Assembly: GCF_000243275.1 (NCBI RefSeq)
Contig: NZ_CM001437.1
Span: 3,095,092-3,159,091 of the forward strand
Direction of reading: 5' to 3'
Length of the DNA: 64,000 bases
Source: Myroides odoratus DSM 2801
GTDB lineage: Bacteria; Bacteroidota; Bacteroidia; Flavobacteriales; Flavobacteriaceae
The notes below the pieces were generated by a model. It made no database searches, was not told where the DNA came from, and saw only the letters and a program-made list of their open reading frames with translations. Position 1 is the first letter of the stretch. Every line of letters begins with the position of its first letter. Position numbers and translations under genes: made by a program. This document shows, piece by piece, positions 42,946 through 52,884 of the stretch.

Positions 42946-44652
42946 ATGAAAAAGAGTTTAACTGGTTTTTTTGTTTGCTCTGCCTTGTTTGCTTTTGGAC
43001 AATCTCAATCAATAGAATTTGCTAACCCCCTGAATATTCCCATTAATGCTTCTGGTAATTTTGGAGAATTAAGAGGAAGTCATTTTCATTCTGGATTGGA
43101 TATTAAAACGCAACAACGCATAGGATTACCCATTTATGCCCCTGCGGATGGATATGTTTCTCGAATTAAAGTCTCAACTTGGGGCTATGGGAAAGCCTTG
43201 TATATTGATCATCCTAATGGAATGACTACGGTATATGGCCATTTAAACGGCTATGAAGGAGCAATTGCGAAACGCGTGTTTGATACGCATTATAAACAGC
43301 GCATATTTGAAATTGAAATCTTTCCAAAACGCAATGAGATCCCCGTAAAAAAAGGTGATATTATCGCTTATACTGGAAATACGGGTGGTTCTGGTGGACC
43401 TCATTTGCACTACGAATTTCGAGATACAAAAACCCAAGCCATCATCAATCCTTTGAGTAAAGGAATGAAAGAGATGTTAATCGATACGGAAGCTCCAACA
43501 GTGAATGCAGTTTATGCTTATCCTATTTCAGCGGAGGCAACCATCAATAAAAATATCAGCCCCGTGCAGCTGGCATACAAAATGCGCAATGATGTCCTAG
43601 TAGCGGATCCAATTACCGCTAAAGGGAAAATTAGTTTCGGTATCGATATGCATGATACCGCTAATAATAATTCAAATAAGAATGGCGTTTATAAGGTGGA
43701 AACTTTTATTAATGGTACACCAAGCTTCAGCTATCAGTTTGATACATTTACGTTTAGTGAAACAGGTTTTGTTAATGCATTAGTGGATTATGGACGGGTA
43801 AAACGAACCAAAGCCAAAGTGCAAAAAATGTTTGTTGAAATTCCGTATCCTTTATCTGTATTAAAGGTAGACAAAGGAAATCAAGGAATCTTAACCGTAA
43901 AACCAGGGGAGAGCTATACGTATAAAATAGTAGCTTCTGATTATCATGGCAATCAAACAACCATTGAAATTCCCGTTACGTATGCGGATGATTTTGTGGC
44001 TCGCGTGGATAGTATGGATGTCACGGAAGGGGATCGTTATGATGTTGTTTCAACGAAAGAATTCATTTTTGACAAAGATTTCGCAAGTGTAAGTATTCCT
44101 GCCAATACGTTTTACCAAGACTTTACCTTTATCTTTAATGCCAAAGATAAAGTAGTCACTTTACACAAAGATGTTGTAGCAGGTTTTAAAAATATGACCC
44201 TGACAGTGGATATGAGTAGTTTTGGATTGACAGATGCAGAATTAGAAAAAGCCTATTTGGTACAACTCGGAGCTAATGGTAGTAAGTCTTATGTAAAGAC
44301 ACATAAAAAAGGAAAATTATTTACGATTTACACCAAAAAACTAGGAAATTACTCCTACGGAATCGATACGACACCACCTAAGATTTATCAACCGAGTTTC
44401 AAAGAAGGAGATTGGTTGAGTAACGCGGACAGCATTTCTTTTTTGATACAAGACGTAGATACGGGGATTAATACGATAGAAGGCAGTATCAACGGCAAAT
44501 GGATTTTACTGGATTACGATTATAAAACAAAAAAAATAGTACATTTATTCCGTGACGGAGTCGTGACTTCTGGGCGCAATGACGTCGTGATTAAAGTGAC
44601 GGATAACATGAATAACGAAGCAACTTATACCACACATTTTTTTAGAAAATAA
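42946..44652 (+). CDS. M23-family (LytM-type) metallopeptidase, secreted
   Basis: A 568-residue protein with a signal peptide (residues 1-18). The peptidase domain lies at about residues 35-165 and keeps the zinc ligands: His and Asp in GSHFHSGLDIKT, and the His pair in GGPHLHYEF. Residues 170-568 are strand-rich, with Ig-like segments. Such enzymes cut peptide cross-links of peptidoglycan; the catalytic residues are intact, so it is probably active rather than an EnvC-type activator. Likely periplasmic. It is the first gene of a unit with a TonB-dependent receptor three bases behind and an EF-hand lipoprotein. Confidence 0.92.
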   Translation: MKKSLTGFFVCSALFAFGQSQSIEFANPLNIPINASGNFGELRGSHFHSGLDIKTQQRIGLPIYAPADGYVSRIKVSTWGYGKALYIDHPNGMTTVYGHLNGYEGAIAKRVFDTHYKQRIFEIEIFPKRNEIPVKKGDIIAYTGNTGGSGGPHLHYEFRDTKTQAIINPLSKGMKEMLIDTEAPTVNAVYAYPISAEATINKNISPVQLAYKMRNDVLVADPITAKGKISFGIDMHDTANNNSNKNGVYKVETFINGTPSFSYQFDTFTFSETGFVNALVDYGRVKRTKAKVQKMFVEIPYPLSVLKVDKGNQGILTVKPGESYTYKIVASDYHGNQTTIEIPVTYADDFVARVDSMDVTEGDRYDVVSTKEFIFDKDFASVSIPANTFYQDFTFIFNAKDKVVTLHKDVVAGFKNMTLTVDMSSFGLTDAELEKAYLVQLGANGSKSYVKTHKKGKLFTIYTKKLGNYSYGIDTTPPKIYQPSFKEGDWLSNADSISFLIQDVDTGINTIEGSINGKWILLDYDYKTKKIVHLFRDGVVTSGRNDVVIKVTDNMNNEATYTTHFFRK

Positions 44653-44655
44653 CAG

Positions 44656-47172
44656 ATGATACATCGATTGGGAATTACAATACTTGTTTTTTTATTGAGC
44701 ATATGCCTATATGCTCAAGAGCTTGTCGTGCTGAAGGGGAAGATCTTGGATAGCAACAACAAGAAGGGGATTCCCAATATAACAATCACGGTTTATCAGG
44801 GTAAACAAGTGGATGAACAGGCGGTGTTAGGAATGGTTGTCACAGATGAAAAAGGAAAATTTTCTTTGGAATTTCCTCAAGTCGACGAAGTTTATGTAGC
44901 GCTACCACGTTCATTGCAATGTGAACAAGCAAAGCAAATAGACTTTGCAAATAAGAAAGTAAATTCGGTTGTTTTTGATTGTATTACTCCATTGAATGAT
45001 GGACGAGAAAAAACAATTCAAATCCTGAAAGAAGAACCTCGAAAACAGGAGCAAGTATTGGATAATATCACGATTGTAACACCTAAAGGAGGTTTTGAAC
45101 GAGACTTATCCAGTGTGAATTTGTCAGATATTGCACCTGCTGCAGCTACAACGAATCGGTTAGAAACAGTATTAACTACCTTGGCAGGAGTGAATTCCAA
45201 CAATGAGTTGAGTAGCCAGTATACGGTGCGTGGCGGAAGTTTTGATGAGAATTTGATTTACGTGAATGGCGTAGAAATGTATCGCCCTTTTTTAGTGCGT
45301 TCTGGTAAACAAGAAGGATTGAGCTTTATCAATCCGACCATGGTAGAAGATATTTCATTTTCAGCAGGTGGATTTAAAGCGAGATATGGCGATAAAATGT
45401 CTTCGGTTTTGGATATTACCTATCGCAAGCCCAAGGAAAATAAAGCCTATCTACAAGCCAGTTTTTTGGGTGCTGGGGCAACGGTGGACTTAGTTTCTAA
45501 AGACAAGGCCTTAACGGCTATTTTGGGCATGCGTTATCACAACAATCGCTTGTTGATGAATCGCAAAGATGATGATGGATACTACCGCCCTTCTTTTATG
45601 GATGCACAAACCATTGTGAATTATAAGTTAGATGAACAATGGAATTTTAGCTTCTTGGGAAATATTACCGGAAACCACTATAAATATGAACCCAACCGAG
45701 CAGATGTGTCTTTTGGGGCCTATAATAATACGTCTAATGTAACGGTGTTGTATGACGGAAAAGAGGAGGATAAATACAGCTCCTTATTTGGTGCTTTTAC
45801 ATCAACCTATGCTTGGGATACGACTAACAAAGTTGAAGCAATTATTTCAGCTTATCACACCCAAGAAAAAGAGTATTACGATATAGAAGCTTCGTATTTA
45901 TTAATTGATCAACAAGAAAATGATTCGGATCCTCTTTTTGGATCAGATATTGAACGACCTGCCCCAATAAGAAAAGGAGTAGCTTCTCAGTTTTCACATG
46001 CTCGAAATAATTATGACGCTTTAGTCCTAAGTGCGGAGGTAAAAGGGAAGATTTTCTTAGAAGACACGGATACTTCGCTGCATTGGGGAGTGAAATATAC
46101 CAGAGAAAATATCAAAGATCGCTTATCCGAATGGGAGTTAATGGACTCCTTGGGCTATGTGCTGCCCAATATACATCCGTATGCAACGCTTCATACACAG
46201 CATAACGTGGATATCAATCGATTCATGGCGTATGGAGAATGGAATAAAGCGCTGTATACAGACAAGGCAAAAATTACGCTGAATGCGGGGGCTCGTATGC
46301 AGTGGTGGAAGATGTCTGAAAGTGATAAAGGAAAAGTGGTGGTGAGTCCAAGAGCCCAAATCGCTTTTGAACCTAATAACTGGGAGAAAGAGATGTTGTT
46401 TACACTAGCCATGGGATTATATCAACAGCCACCCTCGTATCGAGAGTACCGAGGATTTGATGGAGAATTAAATCCAGATTTAAAAGCACAAAAAGCTTGG
46501 GTCGTTGTTTTAGGGCATAATTATCAATTTAAATTGTGGGAAAGAAGTTTCCGCATGCAATCGGAAGTGTATTATAAAAATATACAAGACGCTAATATTT
46601 ATACGTTAGACAATGTGCGTATGCGCTATGTAGCTAACAACGATGCGAAAGCGTATGTATATGGTGCAGATGTGCGTTTGTATGGAGAATTTATTAATGG
46701 TACGGAATCTTGGGTGAGTGTTGGTTATATGAAAACAGAAGAAAATTACCAAGGGAAAGGATATATCGCAAGACCAACCGATCAACGACTGAAGTTTGGC
46801 TTGTTGTTCCAAGATTATGTCCCTTCGATTCCCAATCTGAAATTGTACTTGAATGCGGTATATAATACAGGATTACCTGGAGGTTCACCAGCTTATGTTG
46901 ATCCTTATTTATACCAAGGTAGATTACGCGATTACAAACGAGCAGATATTGGTTTCAATTATGTATTCAAAGACAAAACTATTGGTCAAGATAGTCGTTG
47001 GTTACAGGGAATTGACCATTTACAAGTGGGAATAGAGGTGTATAACGTATTTAATTTTGACAATGCAATTACCAATACCTGGATTAGAGATCTCAGCAGT
47101 AATAAAGAGTATGCGATACCAAATTATATGACCAATCGAACATTCAATATTAAAGTCGCTCTAACGTTTTAA
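44656..47172 (+). CDS. TonB-dependent outer-membrane receptor
   Basis: An 838-residue receptor. Signal peptide 1-20 (ILVFLLSICLYA), a carboxypeptidase-regulatory-like domain at about 22-100 (LKGKILDSNNKKGIPNITIT), a plug domain at about 145-265 (YTVRGGSFDENLIYVNGVEM), and a 22-strand-type barrel ending in NRTFNIKVALTF. It lies three bases behind the M23 peptidase gene and 56 bases before the lipoprotein gene. No SusD-like gene is present, so it is not a standard polysaccharide locus; the ligand is unknown. Energy could come from the TonB protein encoded at 55780, but that is only a nearby candidate. Confidence 0.92.
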   Translation: MIHRLGITILVFLLSICLYAQELVVLKGKILDSNNKKGIPNITITVYQGKQVDEQAVLGMVVTDEKGKFSLEFPQVDEVYVALPRSLQCEQAKQIDFANKKVNSVVFDCITPLNDGREKTIQILKEEPRKQEQVLDNITIVTPKGGFERDLSSVNLSDIAPAAATTNRLETVLTTLAGVNSNNELSSQYTVRGGSFDENLIYVNGVEMYRPFLVRSGKQEGLSFINPTMVEDISFSAGGFKARYGDKMSSVLDITYRKPKENKAYLQASFLGAGATVDLVSKDKALTAILGMRYHNNRLLMNRKDDDGYYRPSFMDAQTIVNYKLDEQWNFSFLGNITGNHYKYEPNRADVSFGAYNNTSNVTVLYDGKEEDKYSSLFGAFTSTYAWDTTNKVEAIISAYHTQEKEYYDIEASYLLIDQQENDSDPLFGSDIERPAPIRKGVASQFSHARNNYDALVLSAEVKGKIFLEDTDTSLHWGVKYTRENIKDRLSEWELMDSLGYVLPNIHPYATLHTQHNVDINRFMAYGEWNKALYTDKAKITLNAGARMQWWKMSESDKGKVVVSPRAQIAFEPNNWEKEMLFTLAMGLYQQPPSYREYRGFDGELNPDLKAQKAWVVVLGHNYQFKLWERSFRMQSEVYYKNIQDANIYTLDNVRMRYVANNDAKAYVYGADVRLYGEFINGTESWVSVGYMKTEENYQGKGYIARPTDQRLKFGLLFQDYVPSIPNLKLYLNAVYNTGLPGGSPAYVDPYLYQGRLRDYKRADIGFNYVFKDKTIGQDSRWLQGIDHLQVGIEVYNVFNFDNAITNTWIRDLSSNKEYAIPNYMTNRTFNIKVALTF

Positions 47173-47200
47173 TTTTTTCGCAGAGCATTTGTAAAAAACG

Positions 47201-47208
47201 TATCTTTG
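47201..47208 (+). promoter_or_regulatory. Possible -7 box of the lipoprotein gene
   Basis: TATCTTTG between the TonB receptor gene and the lipoprotein gene, 20 bases before the ATG at 47229; suggests that the lipoprotein also has its own promoter. Confidence 0.45.
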
Positions 47209-47228
47209 AATCATCAATAGTGAAAAGA

Positions 47229-48011
47229 ATGAAAACAAAAGTAGGTTTAATAGTAAGTGTTTTTTCCGCTGTGTTGTTTTTTTCTTGTAAAGGACAAGAG
47301 GAAAAGCCAAAAGTAATCTATAAAGATGAGGTAGAAACACCAGAACAACAAGAAGCAGTTAAAGAAAAAACAGAAGATATCAGAATTGCTGATTTACCTT
47401 TGGTTGTCGGTAGTTCTTCCTATTTAATTCACCCCGTTGGAGAAGTAAGAGTATATGCTAGTCCAAGTAAATACGGAACGAGTAAGGTAAATCAATTTTC
47501 GTATACTGTTTCCAATTACGTTCCATTTGAAATTACAGGGTATTTAGAAAACCTGATGTTTCAACATAAAGACTCCTTGGAAATTAGACCTTTGACCAAC
47601 AAGAAAATTCAAATTCAATCGGTGGTGTATTTGAATACCATCGCAGAAAAATTGAAAAAAAATATCTTGGTTTATAATGTTTTTGATGCAGATACCAATC
47701 GCGATGGTAAAATTGATTCCAATGATATCAAAACGTTGTACATCAGTAAGAGTAGTGGAAAAGAGTTCAAGAAATTAAGCCCTTACTTACAAGAACTATT
47801 AGATTGGACTGTAATTGATGTGCAAAATAGATTGTATTTCAGAACGATTGAAGACATCAATAAAAATGGTGCTTTCGACAAAAATGACAACGTCAATTAT
47901 TTTTACATTGATTTGACAGACCCTACCTGGGAAGTTAAAAGTTACGATCCGTTAAATATAGTAAGCGTAGAAGAAACAACAGAGACACCTCCTACAGAAG
48001 AAGTGTTGTAA
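47229..48011 (+). CDS. Lipoprotein with EF-hand-like calcium sites
   Basis: 260 residues from the ATG at 47229 (a GTG nine bases earlier is an alternative). A lipoprotein signal ends in VLFFSC with the modified Cys at residue 20. The mature part has two calcium-loop motifs, DADTNRDGKIDSNDIK at about 155-170 and DINKNGAFDKNDN at about 210-222, both with the Asp-X-Asn-X-Asp/Ala-X-Ile/Phe pattern of EF-hands or dockerin-like loops. The C-terminal tail is rich in Glu, Thr and Pro. It probably sits on the periplasmic or outer face of the outer membrane. It ends the M23/receptor unit. No family name recognised. Confidence 0.82.
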   Translation: MKTKVGLIVSVFSAVLFFSCKGQEEKPKVIYKDEVETPEQQEAVKEKTEDIRIADLPLVVGSSSYLIHPVGEVRVYASPSKYGTSKVNQFSYTVSNYVPFEITGYLENLMFQHKDSLEIRPLTNKKIQIQSVVYLNTIAEKLKKNILVYNVFDADTNRDGKIDSNDIKTLYISKSSGKEFKKLSPYLQELLDWTVIDVQNRLYFRTIEDINKNGAFDKNDNVNYFYIDLTDPTWEVKSYDPLNIVSVEETTETPPTEEVL

Positions 48012-48028
48012 AAAAAAAATAAATATCA

Positions 48029-48067
48029 TGCCCCCAAGATGCTTAAGTATCTTGGGGGCATTTTTTA
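48029..48067 (+). terminator. Strong rho-independent terminator
   Basis: Arms ATGCCCCCAAGAT and ATCTTGGGGGCAT around GCTTAAGT, followed by a T run. Confidence 0.93.
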
Positions 48068-48994
48068 TGCCGTATACGGAAGGAATCTCTAAGACTATCC
48101 TTTGATAGGAAAAAGGAAAATAAGAAGCTGTAGTGAAAGGAAATGAGCTTGTTAAGGAGAGATAGGCCTGAAGGAATACGAATATAAAAGCGTAAAAAAG
48201 GTTGTAGCGCTTAAAATCGGTTTGTAACTCAATTAAAGGGTAATATTCTCATAAAGTAAATATGGAGCAACATCCAATTCTTTTCAGTTGTAAAGTCGCT
48301 AAATAGCTTAGAAAATAAAATAAAATTAAAATTAATTATACTGCATTGTTTTTAACTTTTAATCGTGTGTGTATTTTTAATTTTATAAGTAAAAATGATA
48401 TATTCTTTTTTTATTGTGTTTATTTTTGATTTATTTCTTGTTGTTTTTTGTGTTTTTATGTGTAAAAACAAATAATAATGTGACTTTTTCTACACTTTAT
48501 AGTCTTAGATGTATACGAAATGAGATTTTGACATTGAGAGTTATCAATCTAGCTTTTTTCCTAAATGTAAGCGCAAAAAAAAGAAGGAAGAAAGAGGAAC
48601 GCTAGAAGGAAATCTACAGTTAATCGCGTAAACAGTTGTATTTATTGTATTAAATGGATATAAATTAATATGATAATATGAATTATTTGATGAAATTGTT
48701 TAATGACTTTGAGTGTTTTGTCTTGAGAAATTAGTTATTATAAAAGGTAAAATGCGAATAGGTGCATATTGTGTAAATCTCATTTTGTAATGTTAAAATA
48801 TATGTTAATCTAAAAAATAAATAATAATTTTGTCACGCTTTAAACGAAAGTAAAAAAAGTAGTAATAGGCGAACATCTATTATCTTAAGTCCCCACTTAA
48901 TAGAGAATCGTGCCTGTATTGCTATGCAGTATTGTCACGACGCAATATGTGAGGGTAGAGGTATTAATATTAATACATCATCACCACTAACATT
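48068..48994. other. Large AT-rich intergenic region before AraC pair
   Basis: About 930 bases without a credible gene on either strand. Near its end a hairpin can form between TCGTG (48908-48912) and CACGA (48937-48941), with an inner stretch TGTATTGC that could pair instead with GCAATA just downstream. A box-like TAATTTTG precedes it at about 48827. These could form a leader of the AraC gene at 48995; evidence weak. Confidence 0.4.
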
Positions 48995-49945
48995 ATGAAA
49001 CTAATTAAAACATTCGATGGTTTTTTAAGAGGCCATTTTAACTTCGAGAGCATTGTTAAAAGTATTTTAGCAATATCTCTTATTCAGCTTGTTGTGATTT
49101 GCTTAGGTGTAAATCTAAACTTTATTCATTTAGCTATTCCGCTATTGTATTTCTTTACAAGAAAAACGGCAAGCCATGTAGAACCGTCAGCTGGTGAATT
49201 TGTCCTGCATTTTAGCGTGGTTATTCTCGTGATTTTATTGCCGAGTTTATTTCCGTTTAAATACATCGGATCGCTAATCTTTGCTTATGTATTAACGTAC
49301 TTGATGTTGATATATAAGGAAGTAAAAACCATCAAACCTTCTTCTGCAAATCAGAGTATTTTAGGGTTTATCGGTTTTTTCTGCAATTATATGATTGCGT
49401 GTTTAATCGCTAAAACAATTTTCTTTTTAGTTACTTATATCTATGCTGATTTTGGTGTGGAATATGTATTCTTTCAAACGGGATTATCGGTTTTAGTTTT
49501 GTTGTTTAGTTTATTGAGTTTAGTAAACATCAATGGAGCAAATAAAACAATTCTAAATCAAGTGCCTGCTTTTATGGTTAACAAGGCAGATATCCAATCT
49601 TACAGCTATGTAGTGGAAGATAAAGAAAGAACAATTGTTGATTTCTTTGAAACAAGTGATGAATTCCTAGCTAATTCATTCTCTTTAGAAGATTTAGCTG
49701 ATGCAGTTGGATTGAGCAAGCAAGAAGTTTCAACCGTGATTAATCACCAATTAAACTCTTCTTTCTATCATATGGTTGCGCAATACAGAATTTTACATGC
49801 AAAAGAACTGTTGCAAGAACGCAATAACTTGACTATTGAAGCCATTGTTGAAGAATGTGGTTTTAGTTCGAAATCAACCTTTAATAAATATTTCAAACTT
49901 TTTGTTGGAAAAACACCATCGGTATATCGCAGTCAAATAGCTTAG
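48995..49945 (+). CDS. Membrane-bound AraC-type regulator
   Basis: A 316-residue protein. Membrane helices occupy about residues 20-185 (for example ILAISLIQLVVICLGVNLNF and LSVLVLLFSLLSLVNI), followed by a linker and an AraC-type DNA-binding domain at about 215-316, including LADAVGLSKQEVSTVINHQL and CGFSSKSTFNKYFKLFVGKT. The second helix-turn-helix is complete, ending in TPSVYRSQIA. The next gene, ten bases on, has the same layout, as in the pair at 28800-31053. No surface-protein gene is adjacent here, so the targets are unknown. Confidence 0.87.
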   Translation: MKLIKTFDGFLRGHFNFESIVKSILAISLIQLVVICLGVNLNFIHLAIPLLYFFTRKTASHVEPSAGEFVLHFSVVILVILLPSLFPFKYIGSLIFAYVLTYLMLIYKEVKTIKPSSANQSILGFIGFFCNYMIACLIAKTIFFLVTYIYADFGVEYVFFQTGLSVLVLLFSLLSLVNINGANKTILNQVPAFMVNKADIQSYSYVVEDKERTIVDFFETSDEFLANSFSLEDLADAVGLSKQEVSTVINHQLNSSFYHMVAQYRILHAKELLQERNNLTIEAIVEECGFSSKSTFNKYFKLFVGKTPSVYRSQIA

Positions 49946-49955
49946 TATTATTAGT

Positions 49956-51065
49956 ATGGAATTTTATTTCAACTTAATTGTATTAACAGCAACAATTATC
50001 TTTGGCAGTATCTCATTTATTGTCAATCGAACGTTGACGACGACGACAAAAACGCAAAAAATACTTCATGTTTTTTTGCTGTTTTTTATTCTGCATATTG
50101 TTACAATCCTCTGTTTGAGATTGGCTGTGCCAGATGAAAGGTTTCTGAGTTTAGGATTGCCGTTAAATACAGCGTATGCGCCTACATTTTATTGTTGCTT
50201 GGTTTTGCTTTCTGAAGAAGTGAAGAAGACAGGACATGTACAACGGTATCCTTTTTTCATCTTGCATTTTATCCCGACGATTATTTTACTCGCCTTTTAT
50301 GGGTTCTTTTTGAGTAAAGAAGTCGATATGAATGATCAGGAAGCTTATGGGTATTTAATTGTGCTCTATTCAGTTGAGGTCTTGCAATATGTAGGGTATG
50401 CTTTTACGGGTTATTTCAAGATTAATAAATTGATGCTGAATAATAGCGTCCGCCTATTAATTCTCCGCGTTATGTGGATTATGATTTTTATGGCCTTAGT
50501 TTCACTGGGTATTGTTTTTTATAATAACGTCTTGTATTACGACTTATCTGTTACTTATCTCGCTTTATTGTGTTTCTCTGTGGTGATTTTTAACTACTAT
50601 ATGGAGAGGTTGAAATACGTTAAGGTTGTGCCAGTATCAGAAGGTGAATTAGGAGTGGAATCCATAGGTGATGACCAAGCGTTGTTGAAATATGAAAAAT
50701 CAAAATTAGCAGAGGAAGTTTTACTAGCTTACAAAGTGAAAGTGGAACAAGTGTTACAAGATAAAAAGTCATACCTCAAACTCAGCTTTACATTGGACGA
50801 CCTAGAGCGTGAAAGTAAAATTGCCAAACACCATTTATCGCAGTTTTTTTCAACCATGTACGGCATGAATTTTAATGCTTATATCAATAAGCTACGCGTT
50901 GAATATGCAAAGGAACTACTCGAAAAAAGAAATTTTGATATCTCTGTTTCTGAGCTAGGGGATGAGTGTGGATTTAATTCCCGTACTTCTTTTTTTAGGG
51001 CATTTAAAAAGTATGAAGGGGTTTCGCCTTCAGAGTATATCACAAATATTCTGGAAAATCGATAA
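49956..51065 (+). CDS. Membrane-bound AraC-type regulator, partner
   Basis: A 369-residue protein with about seven membrane helices between residues 3 and 215, a linker with charged helices and an AraC-type domain at about 270-365 (FFSTMYGMNFNAYINKLRVE, then ECGFNSRTSFFRAFKKYEGV). It is close in layout and in the DNA-binding part to the protein at 14406 (both have MNF...YINKLR and the FNS.TSFF motif). Ten bases behind the preceding membrane AraC gene, so the two are surely co-transcribed. Signal and targets unknown. Confidence 0.88.
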   Translation: MEFYFNLIVLTATIIFGSISFIVNRTLTTTTKTQKILHVFLLFFILHIVTILCLRLAVPDERFLSLGLPLNTAYAPTFYCCLVLLSEEVKKTGHVQRYPFFILHFIPTIILLAFYGFFLSKEVDMNDQEAYGYLIVLYSVEVLQYVGYAFTGYFKINKLMLNNSVRLLILRVMWIMIFMALVSLGIVFYNNVLYYDLSVTYLALLCFSVVIFNYYMERLKYVKVVPVSEGELGVESIGDDQALLKYEKSKLAEEVLLAYKVKVEQVLQDKKSYLKLSFTLDDLERESKIAKHHLSQFFSTMYGMNFNAYINKLRVEYAKELLEKRNFDISVSELGDECGFNSRTSFFRAFKKYEGVSPSEYITNILENR

Positions 51066-51328
51066 AGCGATTTATTTTTTGCTTTCCTGTTTCTTTGTGT
51101 TTTAGTCAAACTAAAGGTAATTTGGCTTGGTTTATAGAAAAGCAAAAAAGTCAACTTCACACCTTTACAAAAAACCAAAAAACACCCTCTCCAAGTACCC
51201 AGCTTCATTTCTCCTCACTATTTCATTTGCATATAAAAAGAGTTGTTTATATTTGTATTAGCATTGAAGATTTCAATTGATAATAGAAAAATAATTTACA
51301 AGCGTAGTAAAGTAAAAAAATAGAAAGA

Positions 51329-52525
51329 ATGATTATACAACCTAGAACTCGTGGATTTATCTGCTTAACGTCTCATCCTGAAGGATGTGCAGCGCATGTT
51401 AGACAACAAATAGCCTATGTTCAATCGAAAGGAAAAATAGCGAATGGACCTAAAAAAGTACTTGTAATTGGTGCTTCTACTGGTTTTGGATTGGCATCAC
51501 GTATAGCTACAGCTTTTGGTTCTGACGCAGCTACTATTGGTGTGTTTTTCGAAAAGTCAGCTACAGAAGGCCGTCCAGCAACTGCAGGTTGGTATAATTC
51601 AGCAGCATTTGAACAAGAAGCGGCAAAAGCAGGTTTATATGCAAAAAGCATCAATGGTGATGCATACTCGGATGAGATTAAAAAACAAACAATCGAATTG
51701 ATCAAACAAGATTTAGGTCAAGTAGATTTAGTGGTATATAGTTTAGCTTCCCCTAGACGTACACACCCAAAAACAGGAGTAGCTTATGCTTCAGTTTTAA
51801 AGCCAATCAACGAACCTTTCTCTAATAAGACTGTTGATTTCCATACAGGTGTAGTGTCTAATATTACAATCGATCCTGTAACAGAACAAAGCGATATTGA
51901 TAATACAATCGCAGTAATGGGAGGAGAAGATTGGAAATTCTGGATGGAAGACTTAAAAGCAGCAGGTGTTTTAGCAGATGGTGTGAAAACAGTAGCGTAT
52001 TCTTACATCGGGCCAGAGTTAACTTACCCTATTTATAGAAACGGAACAATTGGTATGGCTAAAAATGATTTAGAAGCAACTGTTCCTACAATCAACAATT
52101 TATTATCAGATTTACACGGAGTATCGTATGTGTCTGTAAATAAAGCATTAGTAACGCAATCAAGTTCAGCAATTCCTGTAGTTCCTTTATATATCTCTTT
52201 ATTGTACAAAGTAATGAAAGAGAAAAATATTCACGAAGGATGTATTGAGCAAATGTATCGCTTATTTGACGATCGTCTGTATGCAGCTAAACCAATAGGG
52301 TTAGATGCAGAAGGAAGAATCAGAGTAGACGACTGGGAAATGAGAGAAGATGTTCAAGCGGAAGTAGCTAAACTTTGGGAGCAAATCAACTCAGAGAATA
52401 TCAATGAGATTTCAGATTTAGAAGGATACAGAAGAGACTTCTTTAATTTATTTGGATTTGAATTTGATAATGTAGATTACAATGTGGAAACCAATGAATT
52501 AGTTGATGTTCCAAGTATCAAATAA
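51329..52525 (+). CDS. fabV: Trans-2-enoyl-CoA/ACP reductase FabV
   Basis: A 398-residue NADH-dependent enoyl reductase that finishes each round of fatty-acid elongation in the cytoplasm (or reduces crotonyl-CoA). Motifs: the start IIQPRTRGFICLTSHPEGCA typical of FabV, the nucleotide-binding VLVIGASTGFGLASRIATAF at about 45-64, YSLASPRRTHP at about 137, and the active-site Tyr-X8-Lys in IYRNGTIGMAK at about 238-248. Length fits the family (about 395-400). FabV-type reductases are insensitive to triclosan in several species, a property that I cannot test here. Monocistronic with a strong terminator. Confidence 0.97.
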   Translation: MIIQPRTRGFICLTSHPEGCAAHVRQQIAYVQSKGKIANGPKKVLVIGASTGFGLASRIATAFGSDAATIGVFFEKSATEGRPATAGWYNSAAFEQEAAKAGLYAKSINGDAYSDEIKKQTIELIKQDLGQVDLVVYSLASPRRTHPKTGVAYASVLKPINEPFSNKTVDFHTGVVSNITIDPVTEQSDIDNTIAVMGGEDWKFWMEDLKAAGVLADGVKTVAYSYIGPELTYPIYRNGTIGMAKNDLEATVPTINNLLSDLHGVSYVSVNKALVTQSSSAIPVVPLYISLLYKVMKEKNIHEGCIEQMYRLFDDRLYAAKPIGLDAEGRIRVDDWEMREDVQAEVAKLWEQINSENINEISDLEGYRRDFFNLFGFEFDNVDYNVETNELVDVPSIK

Positions 52526-52540
52526 GAAAATATAAGAATA

Positions 52541-52575
52541 AAAAAAGTCGATGGAATTCCATCGACTTTTTTTTT
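52541..52575. terminator. Rho-independent terminator of fabV
   Basis: Arms AAAAAAGTCGATGGAA and TTCCATCGACTTTTTT form a perfect hairpin with almost no loop, extended by a T run. Confidence 0.92.
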
Positions 52576-52589
52576 AGGATATAGGCAAT

Positions 52590-52655
52590 GAGGTTTGTGA
52601 AGTCGTAGGTTGCTTTTTTGCTTTTTTGTGTTTTTGTGAGATTTATCGATTAAAG
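52590..52655. repeat. 66-bp direct repeat, copy 1
   Basis: Starts GAGGTTTGTGAAG, ends TCGATTAAAG; nearly identical to 52885-52950 (only a few substitutions). The two copies flank the palindrome at 52704-52837. Confidence 0.85.
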
Positions 52656-52703
52656 AGGAATGGTGCATAAAAGCGCAAAACACCTTTATAAAAGACAATT
52701 TAT

Positions 52704-52837
52704 CCCCAACGTAAGTCAAATAAAGAGCGTCAAATGTTTGAAAAGGCTGTAAAAATAAAAGGTGTTTGAGCGTAGCGAGTTCTTTTATTTTCAGCCTTGA
52801 AAACTAATTTGACCTTTATTTGGATTAGTTGAAGGGG
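52704..52837. repeat. 134-bp imperfect palindrome
   Basis: Centred at 52770. The inner stem pairs AAGGCTGTAAAAATAAAAG with CTTTTATTTTCAGCCTT (one bulge) around a TGAGCGTAGCGA loop. The outer stem pairs TCAAATAAAG with CTTTATTTGG and continues out to CCCC (52704) and GGGG (52837). The look is that of a small non-autonomous repeat element (MITE or REP type); no transposase is near. Confidence 0.75.
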
Positions 52838-52884
52838 TTTTTGTTTCTTTTTTACCCTTTAAAAAAGAAAGGGGTGTTCTTTGT

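Noticed and set aside
44656..47172. SusC of a polysaccharide utilisation locus
   Set aside because: There is no SusD-like gene, glycosidase or sulfatase nearby; the neighbours are a peptidase and an EF-hand lipoprotein.
48907..48945. Hairpin upstream of the AraC gene at 48995 as a riboswitch
   Set aside because: The stem is only about five pairs, no known riboswitch core can be seen and the alternative pairing is short.
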